Shown: positions 1 to 11,084 of the stretch, piece by piece | Position numbering within the stretch: the first letter of the stretch is position 1 | Layout of the letters: each line of letters begins with the position of its first letter | Assembly (NCBI RefSeq): GCF_009905375.1 | Contig: NC_133657.1 | Span: 3,800,239-3,864,238, forward strand | Source of the DNA: Apium graveolens | Taxonomy: Eukaryota > Streptophyta > Magnoliopsida > Apiales > Apiaceae | Direction: 5' to 3' | DNA: 64,000 bases | Notes under the pieces: model-generated | Told to the model about the DNA's origin: nothing | Database searches by the model: none | What the model saw: only the letters and a program-made list of their open reading frames with translations | Position numbers and translations under genes: made by a program

Positions 1-105
1 TCTCTCTCTCTCTCTCTCTCTCTCTATTTCTGAAGTTGTTTTTCACTCAGGACTTTTCACAAACACTTTGCAAAAATTCTCTTACTCACTTAATTTCTTA
101 TAGAG

Positions 106-3100
106 ATGGCATCAAAAGACGTACTCAAGTGCTGGAGTTCTGGAGAAGCGGAGTATATGATGATGGTGGTGCTCAAGGGTCCCCAAGTATTATTTTTTCA
201 TCAGGGGAGGATGAGCATGTCGTGACATTGGCCATGGTTCGACAAGCACTGCAGCTGCCTGAGAACTGTGTTTATTCTACTGTTGAGGAGCCAGTTCTTC
301 AAAACATGATGGCCAGTCTGGGGTATGAGAGGAAATTGGCAAAGCTGGGTCAATTGAAGAGATCTTATATAAGGAGGGAATGGAGTTTCTTCTTTGACCG
401 CATAACCAAGGCTTTTGCAAACAAATGTTCTAATTTCGATGCAATCCCCATATTCAGCCAACAAATCGGGTATGCTCTCATTAACCGAACTGATTTTGAT
501 TATGCAAGTGTTGTCTTAGGTTTCATTGGGGATAGAATGACAGAAGACAGAAAAACTGTTTACTTTGCTAGATTCTGTCAGCTTATTTATAGTTTTTGTT
601 GTGATGATAAGCCCCAATCAGCTAATGAATTAATTCCATCATTCAGACTAGCTAAAAGAGCTTTTAATGACTTATTATCTACTGATAATAAGAAGGCTGT
701 GTTAAGACCCCTCCAAGTTCCTTTATCTGTCAAACAAGCCTTAATAACCTATGATCCAGTTAAATACACTGAACTATATCCTGATGTCCAACCATCAGAA
801 CCTCAACCATCAGCACCTACCACCTCCACACAACCACCTCAAACTTCAGAACCACAACCATCAGCACATCCAGTGAAGCCTTCATCTTCAAGACCAAAGA
901 GGACAAAGAATGTACCTCAGTCTCAGCAGAAGATGAGGATAAATATTCTGAGAGATGAGTCAGATACTGAGGAACAGGTTCCCATATCAGAACCTGTTAT
1001 TGTAGAAGCTGAGAAGGTCTCTTCTCATAAAGATACTGTAACTGGGAGTTCTAGGCCTCTCAAAAGGCTTAGAAAGCTAAATCCTGATGATAAAACTCCT
1101 ACAGTGTCTCCACCTTTGAAGAAAATGAAAAAGCAAAGAGCTCACAGGGACACAGTTGAGTCAGATTCAGAAGATGAGGAAGCAGCTAAGGAAGGGGGTC
1201 AGGAATCTCTGATCCCAATAGAACCAATTGTTATTGAATCACTTTCTTCTGCACAACCATAAAATCCTCAAGACAGAGTGCCTACACCTCTTGTGTCACC
1301 TATAATTGAACAAGTACATACTGAAGACCCAGGTATAAGTGCTGAACTTCATATTCATAACTTGATTGTGCCTGAGGTTCTGTACTTGGAAGCTCCAGCA
1401 ACTCAATTCACTCCACCAACAACACCAATTCAAGATGCTGATTTCAATGAAGATGTTCCAACTACACCAATTAAGAATCTGGATGATGAAAATCAGACTT
1501 TAGGTGGGCATCAAGATTTGGCTGTTGATCAAAACTTAGCTGCAGATCAGAATACTGTTGTTCTATCAGAGGATGCTGATACTGCTGGATCTATAAGTTC
1601 TGATGCTGATAATGCTGAAACTACTGGTGAAGCTGCTACTAATCTAGATGTTGATGCAGCTGGTCCATGAGGATATGCACCTCAACAAAGAGTTAATAAA
1701 GCTGATTTAGTCAAGAAGTTTGTTAGAGGGGAAGCACCAGTACCTTGGAGTGAAACTCCTAGAGGAAAGGAGTGGACTAAGGAATGGAACACAGTTAGTT
1801 TTGTTCCTTCTGAAAAGATTATTGCTGAGCATCTGGCAAAAGCTGATGAAATGCGGATAAATGATGATTTTAAGGCACAACTGAGAGTTACTGCATTGAG
1901 TACTAGACACCTTCAAGGTCAACACTCAACAACTTATGCCAAGGTGAATAAAATTCAAGATTCCATGATCCAGCAAGATATAAATGTGAAACTTGAAAAG
2001 AACAGATTTTTCAAGCCTGCCTTTGACAGAATTGCCTACATTGAGAAAACTCAGGAGAAGCAACAAACTCAGATTAATGAAATTCTAAAGAATCAAGCTT
2101 CTCATCAAACTCAACTCAATGAGATCCAATCCTCAGTGGAATTGCTTGTCTCTCTTTCTTTTACCCTGCTGATGCCAAAAATGGGGAGAAAGTGATTAAG
2201 TCCAAATGCAAATCTATTCGACACTGAAGGGAAAGGATGATAGAAATGATGACCAGGGAAACTCTGATAAGGGTAGAGGTCATGGTCAAGGCAAAGTATT
2301 TTCATCAAGTAAAGCTAAAATTACAAGTCAAGGAACAAGTTCTGATACTGGGAGAAGAATAAGTTCTGATACTGGTAAAAGGATAAGTTTTGGTGAACAT
2401 CTGGAACTTGATGAAGAAATTTCAAAGAAATTATTTTTTTAAAAAAATCCAGGAATGGACTTTGAGAGTCTAAAGGAAGAAGAATCTAGACTCAAAGTAG
2501 AAAGTGTCAAGACAAAATCTAAAGCTTCTGTTGTTGAAAAGAAACTTCCAAAGCTTAAGGGTATTGTGATAAAAGAAAGAACAAATTCTGAGGCAACCAA
2601 AGCTAAATCACAAGTGGAAGTAGATCCAAGGGCAAAGAAAAAGTTGATGAACCTGTAAGGGTTTATATGCCAGTCATGGATGAAGAAATAACTGATGAAG
2701 AAGATGCTAGTCTTACTCTGATGAAAAAGAAGATTTCTCAAGCAACCTCTGATATGGCTCATGTTGTTCAGAGTCAAGGTGTAGTAAGTTCTTATATGAC
2801 AGTGAAGCAAGCAACCTCTGACATAGCTCAAGTTGACTTGATATCAGAAGTTAATGAAAAGGAAACCTCTGACATTGCTCATGTTAAACCTTCAAAGATA
2901 CTCCTACCAGGATTCACCAAAGCTCAATAGACTCAACCTTTGAAGACTACAACAAGTGGTTTTGAAGCAAGAGTTGTTACAGGAAAGGAAGCAAGAGATA
3001 AATCTGGATTGGGTAGTTCTGATGAAAGGAGAATACACAACACTACCAATGATCCAACTTCCTTAAGTGAACCAAGAGTAGGAGCAACTCCTGAAAAATT

Positions 3101-3671
3101 GAATCAACTTGAATCTGTACAAATGGTTTACCATTCTGTTTTGAAAGAACACATCATGTTATATTTTATGACAGATGGTAGGGTATTTCAGATCAGGAAG
3201 AATGCTATTCCACTGAAGTATTTTGAAGAACTGGAACATGTTCTATTTTTACTTCAAGTGAAAAATAGATTAACGGATGGTGCTGCATATTATTTAAAGT
3301 CACAAATTCAAAGACAGAAGAAGCTTTACTCTATAAAGTCTGACAGCCCATACTTTCCCAAGTACAGAGATCACAAAGGTGATATTGTTGAAATGAAGCC
3401 TAACACTGCTAAGATCATAACTACTTTTCTGGGTTATAAGGTTGTGGAATTCAATCTAGAGTCTAACAAAGCATATCTGATCAGACTTGATCAGGACATA
3501 AGGAAAGCTAAAATAAATGATCTCAGGGCAACTATTTTTCAAACTGGTGAAGATACAGCTGAATTGAAAAATGCTAAAAGGAGGATGGTTAATGTACTTG
3601 AATATGCTGAGAGATATCTTTTAAAGAATTATCTCAAAACAACTCCTGACATCATAGAGATCAGAAATTGA
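106..3671 (+). pseudogene. Post-pol ('env-like') ORF of element 1, broken
   Basis: This relic matches the 1250-codon ORF of element 3 (52206-55958) along its length. The start ATG at 106 follows a CT-rich leader. Right after the first few codons about 140 bases are missing relative to elements 2 and 3, which puts the remainder in another frame. Stops follow at 1260-1262 (TAA) and 1668-1670 (TGA). A frameshift near 2165, a stop near 2440, a second frameshift near 2640 and a TAG at 2928-2930 complete the damage, and the reading ends at TGA 3669-3671. Recognisable parts are an N-terminal domain (W-F-D-R-I-T-K-A-F region), a Pro/Gln/Ser-rich linker, a Gln-rich coiled-coil stretch and a C-terminal domain ending near TTPDIIEIRN. 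The function is unknown. 'Env-like' refers only to its position after pol. Confidence 0.85.
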
Positions 3672-3864
3672 AGCCAAGTCGAAGATCTACAACTGCTTAA
3701 ATTCTGAATTATATACAGACTGAAGCTGATATCAAGCCTTGAGGATGGTAAAGCTATAAGGACTGTAAGTTGTAGTTATCTAGTCAAATTCTCATGCATT
3801 TGTACTTAATATTTTTGACATCATCAATTATCTCTTAAACTTGTATATTATGCTAATTTACAAG

Positions 3865-3875
3865 TTGGGGGAGAT
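3865..3875 (+). other. Polypurine tract of element 1
   Basis: TTGGGGGAGAT lies directly before the 3' LTR, as expected for plus-strand DNA priming. The same position carries TTGGGGGAGAT in element 3 and a degraded TTGGAAGAGAT in element 2. Confidence 0.85.
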
Positions 3876-4486
3876 TGTTAGATATATTTATGATGTCATG
3901 TCTAATATGATTTGTGTTTAGTTTTCAGATCTTACTTAACAGGACAAATCAGTACTTAACTGGAAATCAGTACTTATACTGAAGTCAGAACTTAAGATAT
4001 CAGAACTTAAGTTATCAGGAGATATTTATCAGGAGATAATATCAGGACTTAAGGAGACTCTTAGTTTTAGATAAGGAAGGCAGCTGATTGAAAGGAAAGA
4101 AGATCAAGACAAATACAAGAAGCTATATGCATGAAGAAGAATTCTATGAAGAATAGAATACTTGGAAGAAAAGATAACTGATTGATATATATTAGGAAGC
4201 GGAATTGTATTTGATATCAATTAGAAGTTTATCTTGTAACTGTGTAGTATATAAACACAAGTATAGGGTTTACACTATATGTGTTATCTTAATCGAAATT
4301 ATTATTCATTGTAACCCTAGCAGCTCTCGTGATAATTTGTTCATCACCGAGAGAGGACGGTTCCATATTGTAACAGAGTTTATTGTGTTGAATAAAATCT
4401 GTGTTATGTTACTTGTGTTCTTTAATTCGATTTGATTGTAGTAAACATTGTATTCAACCCCCTTCTACAGTGTGTGTGACCTAACA
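3876..4486 (+). repeat. 3' LTR of element 1
   Basis: A 611-bp LTR starts TGTTA and ends TAACA (inverted termini). It has a TATA box TATATAAA at 4248-4255 and several copies of the words ATCAGAACTTAAG and TATCAGGA in the U3 part. It resembles the LTRs of element 2 (615-617 bp) more than those of element 3 (about 595 bp). Confidence 0.92.
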
Positions 4487-4760
4487 GTGGTACATATTAC
4501 GAGTTGTCCCACGTCGTTTGTGGGAGGGGTAATTTGCTAGAATATAAGCAGCCAGATAACTTCATTAGTATGAGGTCTTTTGGGAGTTACCCAAAAATAA
4601 ACCCTTGAGGGCTCGGCCCAAAGCGGACAATATAAATAATTCCATTAGTATGAAGCCTTTTTGGAGTGATCCAAAAATAAACATGTGAGGACTCGTCCCA
4701 AAGCGGACACTGTCATACTAGTGTGTAGTTAGGCCTGCTTAGCAAGCCCAACACATGTTC
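4487..4760 (+). repeat. Conserved intergenic repeat with snRNA-type promoter elements, copy 1
   Basis: This repeat contains the block GGCCCAAAGCGGACA, which I recognise from intergenic regions of many eudicots but cannot assign to a named family. GTCCCACGTCG at 4506-4516 matches the plant snRNA upstream sequence element (RTCCCACATCG) at 10 of 11 positions. TATAAG at 4543-4548 follows 26 bases later, the spacing typical of Pol III-type plant snRNA genes. The block starting at 4561 is repeated with an 80-base period at 4641 (diverged). Copy 2 has only one unit. Internal TTTT runs shortly after the presumed start site argue against a long Pol III transcript. Confidence 0.6.
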
Positions 4761-5295
4761 TTTAATAAATGTTAAATTTACCTAATTAACCTTACTACAT
4801 ATTATATTATGTTCTATTTAAAACATAATAAATCGGTAGTTTAATTATTTCATCCTTATGCCCTTTTCACCGCTCATCTCCCGACACCCAAACCTCTCTC
4901 TATTCTTGATGCGACCGCGTTCGTGATTCACCATTCTTATCTATTTTTAATCTGATTGTTGTTGCTAAATAACCATTAACTATGTGCATTTTCATTTAAT
5001 TATTATATCCAGTATATTCAATTTATTCTAAAAAGTGTTGTGCAAGACATGCCTCTAAGCCAATTTGACAACCCTAAGATTTAGTTGTTTGATAATCAAC
5101 TTTGTATTTTGTATTGTATTACTTGAGTTTGGAAAAATGGTTAAAGGATTAGACCCGAGTATTTTTCTGTAAACAGTTCAAGCCTAAAGAATAAACTCTG
5201 GAAGAATATCAAGTTAGATCATGCCTCAGAGAAATGATACAGAAGCTTGAAGTTGAATAAATCTGTTCTATGAAAAATATTCTAAGTCAAGATAT

Positions 5296-5715
5296 TGACA
5301 AGTCACAGATCAAGAAATATAGAGAAGTCATTCGAGAACTCCGGAATGACTTATAAAGAAGTCCAAAATGTCTAATAGAGAATTCTCAGAGATATCGACA
5401 AGTCAAATGAAGATATAAAGGTTGGAGATATCGACAAGTCATTTCTGCATGTAGATAACACAGAGATATCGATAAGTCAAAATGAAGATGTGAAGATTGG
5501 ACATATCGACAGGTCAAATTATCAATAGAGATCTCTGAGATATCGACAAGTCAATTCTACATGTAGAGATCTCAGACATATCGACAAGTCATTTAGCATG
5601 CAAATATCAAGAGACCTCGACAAGTCAAATAAACCTATAGAGAACTCAGAGATCTCGATAAGTCATTATACTTATCGATCTCGATAAGTCATTTTACATA
5701 TCGAGTTGTCACTTC
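5296..5715 (+). repeat. ATCGACAAGTCA motif array, copy 1
   Basis: About ten copies of a word close to (A/T)TCGACAAGTCA occur in about 420 bases at irregular 25-60 base intervals. Variants include ATCGATAAGTCA and CTCGACAAGTCA. The words between them are not conserved, so this is not a classic tandem array. It sits between the truncated upstream sequence and the family B ORF, a position matching the pol-ORF spacer of the SIRE elements. Confidence 0.7.
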
Positions 5716-5936
5716 TCTATAGAATAAACTGGAGATCTCGGTATGCCTCTCAAACATAGAATGCAAACAAATGAAGATTCAAGATTATCAGTCAACAAAC
5801 AATCTATCAACTAGATTGAAAAGTCTACAAAGTAGCTGAGGAGAATACAAGATCAAGGGTCAAGATTAACTAGACAAAGGATGGCCACAGACCTGCAAGA
5901 TTCTGCACAAATTTGCTAAGCTAGAAATGGAAATAG

Positions 5937-8073
5937 AAAAATGTTTCTTTAGAAAATAGTTTAGTACATTTTATTGATGAACCCAAATCTAAAGCAAGTG
6001 AGCATCATCTTATTGATGATTCGTTGGCCCACTTCCTATTTCTTTCTGAAGCTATTGGGAAATCTGTGCACAATCTCAAATCAATCACCACAGATTCTAC
6101 ACTAGTTTCAACTCCTAACTCTATCATTTCTACTCTCTCGACGGATATTCCTCATCCGTCGATAAGTGATTGTCTCTCGACGGATAAGCTTCACAACAAT
6201 TATCCGTCGACATTCACAACTGCTATTTCGACGGATATATCTCATCCGTTGAAAGTCTCTACACAACTTGAAATTTCTAAACATGTTACTAGTATAGATG
6301 AATTAGTGGTTGTTCAATCACTCTTAGGATTGAGGGAAGGGAATGACTTGAGTGAGAGGCTGAGTTGCTCTCAGGAAAAAGGAGAGGAAAAGAGTGAACA
6401 AATGCATGCTATTTTTTCCAGCATGGCAAAAGTGAGTGAGAGGAGTCCCATCTTAGATGGTGAAGGTGAGGGTGGGGAGCCAAGGGGAGCCCTTACTGCA
6501 ACAAAAGAGAGATACTAATAAAAAAGCAGGTCCAGAAGAATGGGAAGATCCCGCTGCTAGTGAGTTAAAGGATGTCAATGATGCAGAAAAGAAGCAACTA
6601 TTTCAGCAAGAATATCAAGTTGTTTTAGATTCTGTCTCTTTTGATGTGAGACATTTACTCATCCTGTTCCAGCATATCAAATTCTAGATGGACAGGGCAA
6701 TGAGGATGATGAGAGGACTCTAAACTTGGTGCACGCTACAGCTTCTATGCTAAGGGCAAATGATGCAATCAATTCACTTCCTTTTACAGCTGGTGATAAT
6801 TTTGACTATCCTTCTGGTGCCTCTGGTGGTTCTATTAGTGATGACTCTCTTGGAGAGGATGTTGAAGAGGTAGGCAGGAACATAGGGGGAGAAGCAGAAA
6901 CTCTAGCTTGGATATTTACAAAGGACTGCAACTATCATCACTTCAAATCCACCTTGTTCAAACTTATTCATCAAACTCAAGCTGCCATTCAAGACACCAA
7001 TAATGCCATCACCAAAAGTCTTCTTCAAGCCCATCTAGAGTCTCTACAGTTCCACAAAATTCAAGGTCTCCAACATAATCAAACTGTAGATGAACTGAAG
7101 CATGATATTGAGCAAGTCAAGGTGGATATCTCTAAGAGATTGGATGCCAAACTTCCTGATTCTACAATGATTAGCTTAAACCAAAACCTCGGGAAAAATC
7201 ATGACTTGAATTGGAAAGTTGAGGATTTAGGTTCATGACTATCAAAAGTGGAGAACTCAGTTGCTCAAATTCTTTGAAATTAACAAACTCAAACTCAACT
7301 ACTACAACAACTGGTGGCTGCTCAAAATTCCAACCCTGCTTTACTTGATGATAACAAAAGGGGGGAGAATTAATGTTATGCATTTACAAGTCAGTAAAGT
7401 AATTGTTCCAACCATTATCTTCTCAAAACCACAAGTGTTAGATAGTATTGATCTAATCAACATAGCAGGAGGTGAACTCAAACTGAAAGAACAAAGGCAG
7501 AAAATTGATGAGAAGATTAAAAAGGTATTTTGTCCAATTGCAAATCAAGAGAAATATGTGAAATACTTCACTCATTTGAGACAAATTCCAATAAGTGAAA
7601 TGAGATTGGGGAATATAAAAAGGGGTCAAACATCATCTAGAAGACATCAAAAGACCACTGTGATTTTGAAGACCAAGAATCACTCATCAAAACATTGAAG
7701 AAAAAATCCAATTGACCTAGTTTATGCAACTCCTCAACCTGATGAAAAGAAGCTGCTTGGTCACTCCATTGCAAATCACAAGGATCCAAGAGACTCAGTC
7801 TTGAAGAAAAGAATAGCAAAGATCTAAAGGCATGGCAAACTGATTTGTGTGATTGTTGGACATCCCCAATTTGGAGAAGCCAAGAAAGAAGAAAAATTGA
7901 GGCTTAAGTATCAGAAAAGGCAGGTTGCCTTAGAAGCTAAGAAACAAGCTGAAAAACTTACTACCAAGTCAGAAAGTGAGAAGCCTTCCATCATAACTGA
8001 AACTGAAATGGAGGAACCAAAGCAGAAATATGTAAAAAAAATAAAGGAAAGAGCCAAAAGGAAGCTGGTACTT
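5937..8073 (+). pseudogene. Family B post-pol ORF, copy 1, 5' part (interrupted by element 2)
   Basis: Coding-like sequence from 5937 (after a TAG, no clear ATG) matches copy 2 at 58798. Segments are a Ser/Thr-rich N-terminus read from 5937 to 6518, a frameshift shared with copy 2 (about 6460-6520), a segment to 6687, a copy-specific frameshift, a segment 6726-7238 ending in the shared TGA, and a last segment from about 7370. Copy-specific stops lie at 7696-7698 (TGA for Ser) and about 7825 (TAA for Tyr). The coding then runs into element 2 at 8074 and resumes at 21231. The N-terminal part contains six CGACGGAT-like words within 130 bases. The product is unknown. Its C-terminal region weakly resembles that of the SIRE post-pol ORF. 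Confidence 0.75.
8069..8073 (+). other. Target site duplication, left, element 2
   Basis: TACTT lies before the 5' LTR and TATTT (21231-21235) after the 3' LTR, with one mismatch. The empty site in copy 2 reads TATTT near 60930. Confidence 0.85.
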
Positions 8074-8690
8074 TGTTTGATATATTTGTGATGTCATGTC
8101 TAATATGATTTGTGTTTAGTTTTCAGATCTTACTTAACAGGACAAATCAGCACTTAACTGGAAATAAATACTTATAATGAAGTCAGGACTTAAGATATCA
8201 GAACTTAAGTTGTCAGAACTTAAGTTATCAGGAGATATTTATCAGGAGATAATATCAGGACTTAAGGAGACGTTCAGATAAGGAAGGCGGTTGATTGAAA
8301 GGAAAGAAGATCAAGACAAACATAAGAAGAAATATGCATGTAAAAGAATTCTATAAGGAATAGAATACTTGGAAGAAAAGATAACTGATTGATATATATT
8401 AGGAAGCAGAATTGTATTCGATATCAATTAGAAGATTATCTTGTAACTGTGTAGTATATAAACATAGGCATAGGGTTTACACTATAGGTGTTATCATAAT
8501 CGAGTTTATTATTCATTATAACCCTAGCAGCTCTCGTGATAATTTGTTCATCACTGAGAGAGGACAATTCTTTATAATAGAGTTTATTGTGTTGAATAAA
8601 ATCTGTTTTCTGTTACTTGAGTTCTTATATTCGATTTGATTGTAGTAAATACTGTATTCAACCCCCTTCTACAGTGTGTGTGATCTAACA
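8074..8690 (+). repeat. 5' LTR of element 2
   Basis: The LTR is 617 bp, starts TGTTTGA (the 3' LTR has TGTTAGA) and ends CTAACA. The TATA box TATATAAA is at 8455-8462. The U3 part carries the palindromic-looking words CAGAACTTAAGTT. The TATA box is intact. Confidence 0.93.
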
Positions 8691-8692
8691 AG

Positions 8693-8704
8693 TGGTATCA
8701 GAGC
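8693..8704 (+). other. Primer binding site (tRNA-iMet), element 2
   Basis: TGGTATCAGAGC, complementary to the 3' end of plant initiator tRNA-Met, starts two bases after the LTR. This is the standard PBS of Ty1/copia elements. Confidence 0.93.
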
Positions 8705-8744
8705 AATTTGTTAACATACATACAGTAAAGATCCAAAAACAATC

Positions 8745-11072
8745 ATGTCTGAAGAAGTACAAACTCCAACCAAGCCCACCAAAACTGAAGAAACTCCAAA
8801 GACTCAAATCCATAATCGATATGAGACTATAAGGGTTCCCATACTGAAGCCTTCTGAGTATCCCATATGAAAGGTGAGGATGTCTATGTTTCTGGAAGCT
8901 ACAGATCCAGAATACCTTGACAGAATCAATGAAGGACCAAATAAGCCAACCAAGCTCTCTGTTGTAGTTGCAGATCAGCCAGCACAAACTGTACCAAAGG
9001 AGAAAAGTGAATATATAACTGAAGATATCTCATCTATTGCAAAGGATGCAAAGGTAAGACATTTGTTGCACAGTGCCATTGATAATGTCATGTCAAACAC
9101 GGTAGTTAACTGCAAGACTGCAAAGGAGATATGAGATGCTTTGGAGACAAGATGCCAGGAAACTGATTCAATTAAGAAGAACATGAGGACTATACTCACT
9201 CAAGAGTATGAGCACTTTGACTCAAAACCTGATGAGTCATTGACTGGTTTATATGATAGATTTGTCAAACTCTTGAATGACCTGTCACTGGTGGATAAGG
9301 AATATGATCTTGAAGATACTAATCTCAAATTCATTTTAGCTCTTCCTGAAAGTTGGGATTTGAAGGCCACAACTATAAGAGACAACTATGCTCTTGATGA
9401 AACTACTCTTGATGAAATTTATGGTATGCTCAAGACTCATAAACTTGAGATGGATCAAAGAAGCAAGAAGCATGGGAGAAAGTCAAGGACAGATGCTCTT
9501 AAGGCTGAGGAAGAATTCCCTAAAGTGGTTGTCTCAAAGAAAGGCAAAGGAAAGGCTCTCATCACAAAGTCTGATACTGAGTCATCAAGTTCTGATAGTG
9601 ATGAGGATTCAGGAACTGAAAGTCTATCTGAGATGGACCCTGATGAAGAGATGATGAAGTTGTGTGTTCTTATGGTGAAAGGAATCACAAAGATTGCATA
9701 CAGGAAATTCAGAAGGGGAAAGAAATTTTCCAGGAAAGGTGCAAGTTCTGATAAGAAAGGTTTCAGAAAATCTGAAGGCAAAGGAGGAAAGTCTGACAAA
9801 GGAGATTACTCAAATGTCAAATGCTACAACTGTGGTGAAAAATGCCACATATCTCCTGATTGCAAGAAAGGAAAAAGTGACAAAGGCAAGGCTCTTGTCA
9901 CAAAGAAGAAAAGCTGGACAGACACTTCAGATTCTGAAAGTGAGGTGAACTATGCCTTGATGGCAAATGCTGATAAAAGTTCTGAAGCTGCTGAGTTAAA
10001 GGTACCTCAAACAACTTATGTTTTTTATACTGATGATATAACTGAGTTGAGAAGATATCTTAAAACCATGTTCATTAGTTATAAAGATCAAACTTTAACA
10101 TGTGAAAGATTAACTTCTGAAAATCTTGCTTATAAAAAGAGGAATGATTATTTAGAAAAAGAGTTAGTTATGTTCCATCAAACTCATAAAGATAGAGATG
10201 ATGATTTCTATGTTAGAGATGAAGTGCTTAAAATGAATGAACCTCTAAAAACTGAGTTAGAAAAGGAAAGAGAGATTATCAGGACTTGGACTAACTCTGG
10301 CAGAACAACTCAGAATCTGTTAAGTAGTGGAAACTGGAAAGAGGGCTTAGGTTATGGAGATGATAAGAATGATAAAGGAACTATAGAAATTGAGCCTATA
10401 GTTGTTAAACAAAAGCCAAAGGTAAATCATGTTAAGTTTGTAGATGTAAAGTCTGATATTGATAAATCAGAAGTAAAAGAGAAATTAACTTCCGACAAAC
10501 CAAAACAGGATAAGCCAACTGAAGTTAACATAGGCTTAATGACAAAGAAGCAGCTTAAGCATAAGCTGAAAGATGTTAAGAATGTAAACAAGGTAAAGCC
10601 ACCTAGGAAAAATAGAAAGGGAAAGGTAGGTGTGAATAAAAGCAATGATTATAAGCCTGTTCCTAATGCTCCTAGAAAGAAATGTTATAACTATGGAAAT
10701 TCTAACCATCTGGCTTCTTTTTGCAGGAAGAATAAGAACATAAACTCCATACCTTCAAAATCAGGAGTTAAGAGTCAGTCTGTTAGATATAGGCCACAAA
10801 ATCCTTGTTTTCATTGTGGTAGTTTATGGCATTCCATTTATACTTGTAAGGAATATCATAGTTTGTACTATGATTATTATCAAATAAAACCTTCTTTAAA
10901 GAAAGTTAGCATTATTCCTTCTAGTGTAAGTTCTGATGCAAAGTCGGATATTGCAAATTATGATAAGAAAACTGTTAACATAAATTCTGATGCTAAATCC
11001 GCTGCAAATGTTAACAAACTTAATAAGGCCAAAGGATCCAAGCAAGTCTGGGTCCTTAAAACTAATCATTAG
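8745..11072 (+). pseudogene. gag of element 2
   Basis: The reading starts at ATG 8745 (MSEEVQTPTKP) about 40 bases after the PBS and stays in one frame for 776 codons to the TAG at 11070-11072. Two in-frame TGA codons (8868-8870 and about 9132-9134) both replace a Trp conserved in element 3 (the K-V-R-M and D-A-L-E contexts), so they are G-to-A type losses. The N-terminal third matches copia-type gag (the UBN2-like region W-K-V-R...T-A-K-E-I-W). It is followed by a Ser/Asp-rich acidic stretch and three CX2CX4HX4C zinc knuckles. Knuckle 1 (9822-9863) and knuckle 3 (near 10806) are intact. Knuckle 2 has lost its second Cys to Tyr (CYNY). The product would form the virus-like particle and bind RNA. 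Confidence 0.9.
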
Positions 11073-11084
11073 TGGTCTTTGTGA
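11070..11084 (+). promoter_or_regulatory. gag/pol junction with two in-frame stops, element 2
   Basis: Gag ends in TAG and pol continues in the same frame after TAG-TGG-TCT-TTG-TGA. The same 15 bases occur at 46453-46467 in element 3, although the two elements differ elsewhere. The following TTGCAG/GGC resembles a 3' splice acceptor. Readthrough, splicing, or an old shared lesion are all possible. Confidence 0.6.

Larger units (their letters stand above)
1..4486 (+). mobile_element. SIRE/Maximus-type Ty1-copia element 1, 3' part only
   Basis: The window opens inside this element, in a (TC)n leader just before the post-pol ORF. Visible parts in order are the ORF (106-3671, broken), an untranslated stretch (3672-3864), a polypurine tract and the 3' LTR ending at 4486. 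Gag, pol and the 5' LTR lie outside the window. It belongs to the same family as the elements at 8074-21230 and 43469-56758, as shown by aligned ORF and LTR sequence. The five bases after the LTR (GTGGT, 4487-4491) should be the target site duplication. The uninterrupted target is seen at 57441 in the second copy of the surrounding repeat. Confidence 0.9.
4487..8073 (+). repeat. Large direct repeat, copy 1, left part
   Basis: The sequence aligns collinearly with 57441-60930 and, after the element 2 insertion, resumes at 21231 to align through 24328. By eye it is well over 90% identical. It holds a conserved intergenic repeat (4487-4760), a spacer with ATCGACAAGTC words and the first part of the family B post-pol ORF. 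Both copies share the same frameshift near 6500 and the same TGA (7236-7238 here, 60096-60098 there), which argues for duplication of one already defective copy. Confidence 0.9.

Noticed and set aside
36..105. Extension of the element 1 ORF upstream to position 36
   Set aside because: The extension starts at TTG in the untranslated leader. The conserved ATG is at 106 in another frame, and the open frame results from a deletion.
5296..5715. CRISPR-like array
   Set aside because: The repeat word is short and variable, spacers are irregular, and the context is a plant retroelement.
7171..7383. Minus-strand and alternate frames opposite retroelement ORFs (many places)
   Set aside because: Shadows of the plus-strand coding sequence with no independent support.
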